Shown in pieces: positions 59,373-64,000 of a stretch of DNA of 64,000 nt. Under the pieces are notes generated by a model, which saw only the letters and a program-made list of their open reading frames with translations, had not been told where the DNA came from and did no database searches. The stretch comes from Cherax quadricarinatus (taxonomy: Eukaryota; Arthropoda; Malacostraca; Decapoda; Parastacidae). Every line of letters begins with the position of its first letter. Within the stretch, counting starts at the first letter, position 1. The stretch is taken from contig NC_091301.1 of assembly GCF_038502225.1 (NCBI RefSeq), positions 22,935,508-22,999,507 of the forward strand. The letters are read 5' to 3'. Made by a program: the position numbers and the translations under genes.

Positions 59373-59910
59373 ACTTATTTAAAACATAAAACTATATCTT
59401 TCAGTTCTAGTCAATAACAACCTATCACAAGAAACGTAACAATGAAGATAATTCTTTCCTGCCAATTCAAAATGAACAATTAAAATTACTGAAACACTGA
59501 GAATGAAGACGAAAGCATCATATACAGTAAATGTAGCTTGTTCGCATTTTATTACGTTGTATAATTTCATTATTAAAACAATAGCAACAGCCAGTTATCC
59601 AGCAGCGACAAAACAGATCCTAGATCTTTCCTGATAGCCAGTTAGACTAGCACTCGCTTCCAGACCTCCATGTGAGCCAACGAATTCTGTTGTCTCTGAG
59701 GCAGCAGTATTGTTTGCCCTCACCATATTTGAAACTTTTGAAGCTAATTACATCAAAACTTAAGCTTGATGCTTTCGTGTTGCCCATTTTCAATTCCTCA
59801 TTATTTACATGGTATATTTTTAAAATCTCAGGTTTTTCATGCAATTTTTCTAAATTTTCAAAGTCTTCTGGGAACCTCCTATAATCTTGTGGTAGACCAA
59901 TTGGGGTCCC
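59373..59910. other. No gene recognised
   Basis: AT-rich. Short frames on both strands (such as 59647-59844) have no recognisable domain. Confidence 0.45.
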
Positions 59911-59911
59911 T

Positions 59912-60160
59912 GGATTCCAGTTTGAGAGCTATTGTTAAGCTAGTACCAACAGACTTATTGATCAGGCAATCAACCAGGAAAGGCTCACGCCTGTTACTTG
60001 TTCCAAGAGTTCAACTCACGAAGACTTTCCCAGACTTCATTTTGTACCACTTGGTGAACCAGACTGCTGCTGCCATCGGCCTGCAGGTCTACATAGCTTT
60101 CACAACCAAACTGATAATTTTCTTTTCCATGTAGTAGGCCAGGTTCCTCTTGAAAATTTA
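59912..60160. mobile_element. Old jockey/L2-like LINE 3'-end remnants (family 3)
   Basis: CTAGTACCAACAGACTTATTG and GATCAGGCAATCAACCAGG resemble the plus-strand end; GGTGAACCAGACTGCTGCTG, CGGCCTGCAGGTCTACATAG and GTAGGCCAGGTTCCTCTTG resemble the minus-strand end. Heavily diverged. Confidence 0.4.
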
Positions 60161-60640
60161 TATAGCTTTGCACGAAGCAAAATCCCCCCCCCCTCCCTCC
60201 CCACTCCCATAAAAAAAGCAAAGTACAGTAAGTACTGAAGAGATTCGGGGAACAAAATTGTCTTTATACCCTCCTCATGTCTCCAAAGGTACTGTAGAAT
60301 ATTCATAAGTTGGGCTGAGAAAACTTCTGTCTCGCGCTGAGGCAACGAAGGACTATACGTCTAAACACTGAGCTGATTCAAAGGAGTTTATCGCTTTATA
60401 AACATATAATATTGAAAATACTATACTAGGGTGAGGATGGATCCTAGTCAGTATATCCGGTATACAATGTGTTGTTCACTATTGGCGAGGTGATCTCCCT
60501 GGCATGTGTATCAGCAAGACTCGCTGTGGAGGGTGAAGAGACTCCCTGGACCAACATTATTGTAATGGTTTACAAACTCCACCACGACTTGGTGGCCAAA
60601 TTATATAGATAACGCTCAATGGAAAAAAAAAAATCATTCA
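60161..60640. other. No gene recognised
   Basis: Unique-looking, with a C-run near 60184-60200. No domain. Confidence 0.45.
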
Positions 60641-61072
60641 AACCATACCACGGGCGGGGATAGAAAACCCGCGATCAGAGTCTCAAAACTCCAGACCGTC
60701 GCGTTAGCCACTGGACCAGCTAGCTACAGTAAGATTCGTCCAATTAGGAATGTTTCTACACCATAGGAAGGTTAGCATAGGCACCACGATTTCGTGAGTC
60801 ATGTTAACGGCTTTGAGGGGGCTTGAGCTAGAGTTCGCTACGGCCACGCTAGCTGGAGATTTGTCTGTAAAAACTTGCATTTGTGGTCACAGTGCTGCCT
60901 ATGCTAACCTTCCTATGGTGTAGAAATATACCTAGTTGGACGAATCTTATTGTGGCTAGCTGGTCCAGTGGCTAACGCGACGGTCTGGAGTTTTGAGACT
61001 CTGATCGCGGGTTCTATCCCCACCCGTGGTATGGTTTGTTTGCAATCGTGTCATTACGATTTCGTGAGTCAA
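60641..61072. repeat. Large hairpin with tRNA-like arms (family B)
   Basis: Arms 60641-60783 and 60896-61037 are inverted copies (about 142 bp each, more than 90% alike by eye) around a 112-bp loop. The right arm read on the plus strand is tRNA-like: box A GCTGGTCCAGTGGCTAACGC, box B GGGTTCTATCCCC. The arms also carry CACCATAGGAAGGTTAGC, which is unrelated to tRNA. The tail TTTGCAATCGTG..ATTACGATTTCGTGAGTC follows the right arm, and part of it (CACGATTTCGTGAGTCATG) also occurs in the loop next to the left arm. The structure could be a foldback transposon or two head-to-head SINEs. Confidence 0.8.
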
Positions 61073-61271
61073 ATTCATTCAGTATTGCCCTTGTTTTTGT
61101 ATAAAGCGTAATTAAAATACTTAAAAAATTATGGCAGCATATTTCCATTACTCACCTTTCAAAACTACACCAATGATACATAAATAAAGTAGCTTACAAT
61201 GGATTTTGTTAAAAAATACAGCACTTTCATAAACTTAAAAAAGAGACACCGACAAGTGACTGGCAAGTTCT

Positions 61272-61495
61272 AAGTCGGCGCATCAACTAGGAATGTAATA
61301 ATTACAAGTAACTGACAAACTAGGAATATTGTGACAAGTATCTGACAAACTAGGAATATTATGGCAAGTATCTGATAAACTAGGAATATTGTGGCAAGAT
61401 TCTGACAGACTAGGAATGTAATGAATAACAAGTTTCTGACAAATTACAAAGATAATAAATGACAGGTATGTGACAAACTAGGAATGTAAAACTAA
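61272..61495. repeat. Minisatellite, about 30-bp unit
   Basis: CAAGTATCTGACAAACTAGG plus AATATTGTGG, about seven units with variation. Confidence 0.88.
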
Positions 61496-61499
61496 TGCA

Positions 61500-63110
61500 G
61501 TACAGCAAATCTCTCATAAGATAAAATTTTGCCCTAAAAAGCTCTTTATTAAGGTTTGGCAAAGTCCTTTTTTAAGGGGAAACGTCGCGTAATAAAGAGG
61601 CTTGCTTGGCTACGTGTAATTTACATTCCTCGTCAGCACGCAGTCCGTCCTATCGCCAACGTTCTTGTCGTACTCTGTACACCCAACACAATTTCACTTC
61701 GCACGCTGCATTGATCATGTTACGTTAAGCGTCGTTATCCAAATTTAACTATTTATAACATATATTAACACCAATAAAACTATAATACTTTAAACCGAGA
61801 CAATGTTTTGAAGGACTATAGGAATAGGGAGACCCACAGAGAGGACCAGGGAAGTGTGAAAGTTAAAGAGACACATTTATATTTTAGCGTCACAGTCACT
61901 TTACTGACGGTCTTAGGTTAAAGTTAAGAAAAAAAAATTTGTTTAGAAGAACTGGCTAAATCTGCACTCTAAATGCCGATACTAGATTTTTACTTCATGC
62001 GCTTAAATCAATTTCTCTACATACTTCTTTCGCTTCTGACACGGGTACATAGGCGTTCACCGACACCTGCTGGGAAACACAGGTTAATTAGCATGAACGC
62101 CTTGATGCCCTCTTTAGGATAACATAAAATAAGATTCATTCGATTTAGAGAGTAAATTAAATAACTGGGATTAAATACAGCCGGATTTACAGGGAATATT
62201 ATAAATTTCTACCTTAGATGAATCAAACACATAGTTGTTATAGGCATAAAGTAATTGAGTTTATGTTTTGTACTTCTTCGATAACCGAAGTCAACTAAAA
62301 CATCTTCCCCAAGATAAACACGTCCTGTGAGTGGACGGATGCTCGTTACACACACAAACAAACGTTGGAACTCCTACTGAAGCTGGGTCAAAATAGGGCT
62401 TAACATAGTTTTAAACACTACAGACGAATTCCTGGATAAGACACAGTCATCTCTCTGGACTTTGTGAAAGTGAATCTGCACCATGTTGGTGTAGTCGCTG
62501 CAAATCTCGATGCTCGGCGATGCGGAGGCGCTCCTTTACGCACGTCCACACGTGTAAATACTGCTGTCACAGGTTCACCACACCCAAACATGCTGTCTAG
62601 GGTTGCCACTATGCACTTTAGACCAATATGGTGGGTACCAGTTCCTTGACGCCTGGTTGCTCAGTGGTGTTTAACAACATGCCTCTTATTAACTATTAAT
62701 TTATTGGCATCAAGCCCGGTAAGGCATTAGCTGCACCTTTGGTCCTCTGCAACTGGACGCTGCCTGCTTTAGACCCGGCCCACCCATCTTTCTAAATTTC
62801 GGCACTATCCGCTCATTCAGACCAGCAAGTCCTCCCATGGACAGCCATAGGACCAACATTTATCACATTCACATTCGTGTCACTGGACGATACCATCATT
62901 CTATAGCATCGCACTCCAGCGACTACTTAGTCGCGCCATGCAAGAGTACTGATGGTATCACCGAGCCAGCTATCATTTGAAGACCAAAGTCAGGTGATCG
63001 TCCCTGACTTATTCAGTAATAAAGCCAGCAGCCACTCTCTTCTATGGGATTTCACTGCCTTCACTCAGCGTTCCTCACACCACAGGAGATGATATGGGCT
63101 GGGTTACCAC
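61500..63110. other. No gene recognised
   Basis: About 1.6 kb of unique-looking DNA. The frames at 62418-62609 and 62464-62649 overlap on opposite strands and show no known domain. Confidence 0.45.
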
Positions 63111-63148
63111 TTCTACCTACCTACCTACCTACCTACCTATACCTACCT
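63111..63148. repeat. (CTAC)n microsatellite
   Basis: About eight CTAC units with one ATAC change. Confidence 0.93.
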
Positions 63149-63159
63149 AGTGGCTTATG

Positions 63160-63215
63160 CACGACTCACTTTCTGTGAGTTCGATCCCCACCCGTACCGT
63201 GGATTGGTTTGCCTA
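63160..63215 (+). repeat. tRNA-like foldback end (family B), partial
   Basis: GACTCACTTTCTGTGAGTTC then GATCCCCACCCGTACCGTGG and GGTTTGCC match the right arm of the 23243-23361 palindrome. Confidence 0.6.
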
Positions 63216-63489
63216 CCTACATACCTGGAGTCGATTTCTGGGTTCATTACCCACGCTGCCCGGTCTCACAGTTAATATATCAGCATCATCATTGACCTGA
63301 TGAATCATTATGCACCAGATTAGAGGTTTATTTTATTAATCAGCTGTCTTGTTAGATTTGATACTAATGAAATCTGCTCTTGGTATTATCGTAGTGGCTA
63401 CATTTGCAACTACAGATTCGACAGAGACTTGTTAGGAAACTCGAAGATTTTGTTCCTGAGTTTTAATTGCTTGTGTTCCTGAATAACTC

Positions 63490-63612
63490 CAAAAGTATAA
63501 GGGTCCAAGACTTTTCAACACCCTGCCTTCATCACTGTCTTCAAGAAAGAACTTGACAGGGCTCTGCAAACTGTTCCTGATCACTTGGAATGTCGTGCTT
63601 ACGTTTAGAGTG
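63490..63612 (+). mobile_element. Old jockey/L2-like LINE C-terminal remnant (family 3)
   Basis: GTCCAAGACTTTTCAACACC (compare GGCCCAAGACTGTTCAACAG), then CTTCAAGAAAGAACTTGACA (F-K-K-E-L-D) and GTTCCTGATCACTTGGAATG. Diverged, plus strand. Confidence 0.6.
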
Positions 63613-63894
63613 ACCAACGTGCCAGGACAGTAACGTATGTAATAAAGATGACTCAAGCGTATGCACCTGTTTCCTTTTATCTCTACGACGGACTATTTCC
63701 CGCATGTACCAACAGCCTGCTTAACCACAAAGCCTAGTCCAAAAACCACGCAGTATAGACAGTGATCACAGCAAACATCGCCAGGTAGCCACTATGTAAA
63801 CTTAAGTTGGACTGGGTTCACGAGTTCTTGCACCGGAATAAACTGATGTATTATACTAACAAGTGAGGAAAAAGACCCTTAAACAAACAATAAA

Positions 63895-64000
63895 TGTTTG
63901 CTGGCGAGTCTGTGTCTAGTTCGCCTACGCTAGTGGTCCAGCCAGGCACCCTCATGACCACATGACCAATCAAGCTATTGCCGCCAGCAACCTGCAGGTC
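63895..64000 (-). mobile_element. Old LINE 3'-end remnant (family 3) at the window edge
   Basis: GACCAATCAAGCTATTGCCG and CCAGCAACCTGCAGGTC resemble the minus-strand SNSLVDQ region. It continues beyond the window. Confidence 0.4.

Noticed and set aside
62418..62649. Overlapping 60-63-codon frames on both strands
   Set aside because: No domain, no repeat match and no start context; length is within chance expectation for this base composition.

Overview
This window looks like intergenic nuclear DNA from a large, repeat-rich arthropod genome. The repeat families suggest a decapod crustacean, possibly a crayfish. That guess rests on the types of repeats (Penelope-like elements, tRNA-derived SINEs, RTE- and CR1/jockey-like LINE fragments, very long (TA)n, (CA)n and (ATT)n tracts) and on family-level familiarity, not on a search. 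I found no convincing host protein-coding gene, no functional tRNA or rRNA gene and no CRISPR array. Almost every long open frame is either a transposable-element remnant or a tandem array whose unit has no stop codon.

Layout. 1-5 kb: low-complexity and poor-looking sequence with homopolymer runs. 6.1-8.4 kb: two head-to-head, decayed copies of an RTE-like LINE bordered by (ATT)n. 9.0-10.3 kb: 30-31-bp minisatellite. 11.9-13.3 kb: simple repeats with a 389-bp MITE inside (TA)n. 15.65-19.31 kb: the best preserved element, a head-to-head dimer of Penelope-like elements (RT plus GIY-YIG nuclease) flanked by one 13-bp target-site duplication (1 mismatch). 20-24.5 kb: tRNA-like foldbacks, more RTE-like LINE pieces and a non-autonomous family sharing the LINE 3' end. 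25-32.7 kb: minisatellites, CA/TA tracts, a second MITE copy and LINE ends. 33 kb: a Penelope-type terminal hairpin cut by a full-length tRNA-derived SINE. 35-35.8 kb: CR1-like LINE lacking a catalytic Asp. 37.4-39.7 kb: LINE remnant with RT and a C-terminal restriction-like endonuclease signature, itself interrupted by another LINE end. 41-43 kb: LINE fragment split by a palindromic Penelope-type element with a 14-bp duplication. 45.4-52.3 kb: a 23-bp array (interrupted twice) followed by a 14-bp array. 53-57.6 kb: decayed LINE RT pieces and a 108-bp Penelope-type insertion with a perfect 13-bp duplication. 57.7-59.4 kb: CR1-like LINE bounded by (TG)n on both sides. 60.6-61.1 kb: large hairpin made of tRNA-like arms.

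The main signal is how the elements relate to one another: (i) Penelope-type insertions that vary from 108 bp to 3.7 kb but share a terminal motif (TGTCGGT), short duplications and, in most, hammerhead-like stem-loops; (ii) LINE families whose copies start and stop inside particular microsatellites; (iii) tRNA-like modules turned into palindromes; (iv) non-autonomous units borrowing LINE 3' ends. Family names, the hammerhead idea and clade placements are inferences that need searches I could not run.
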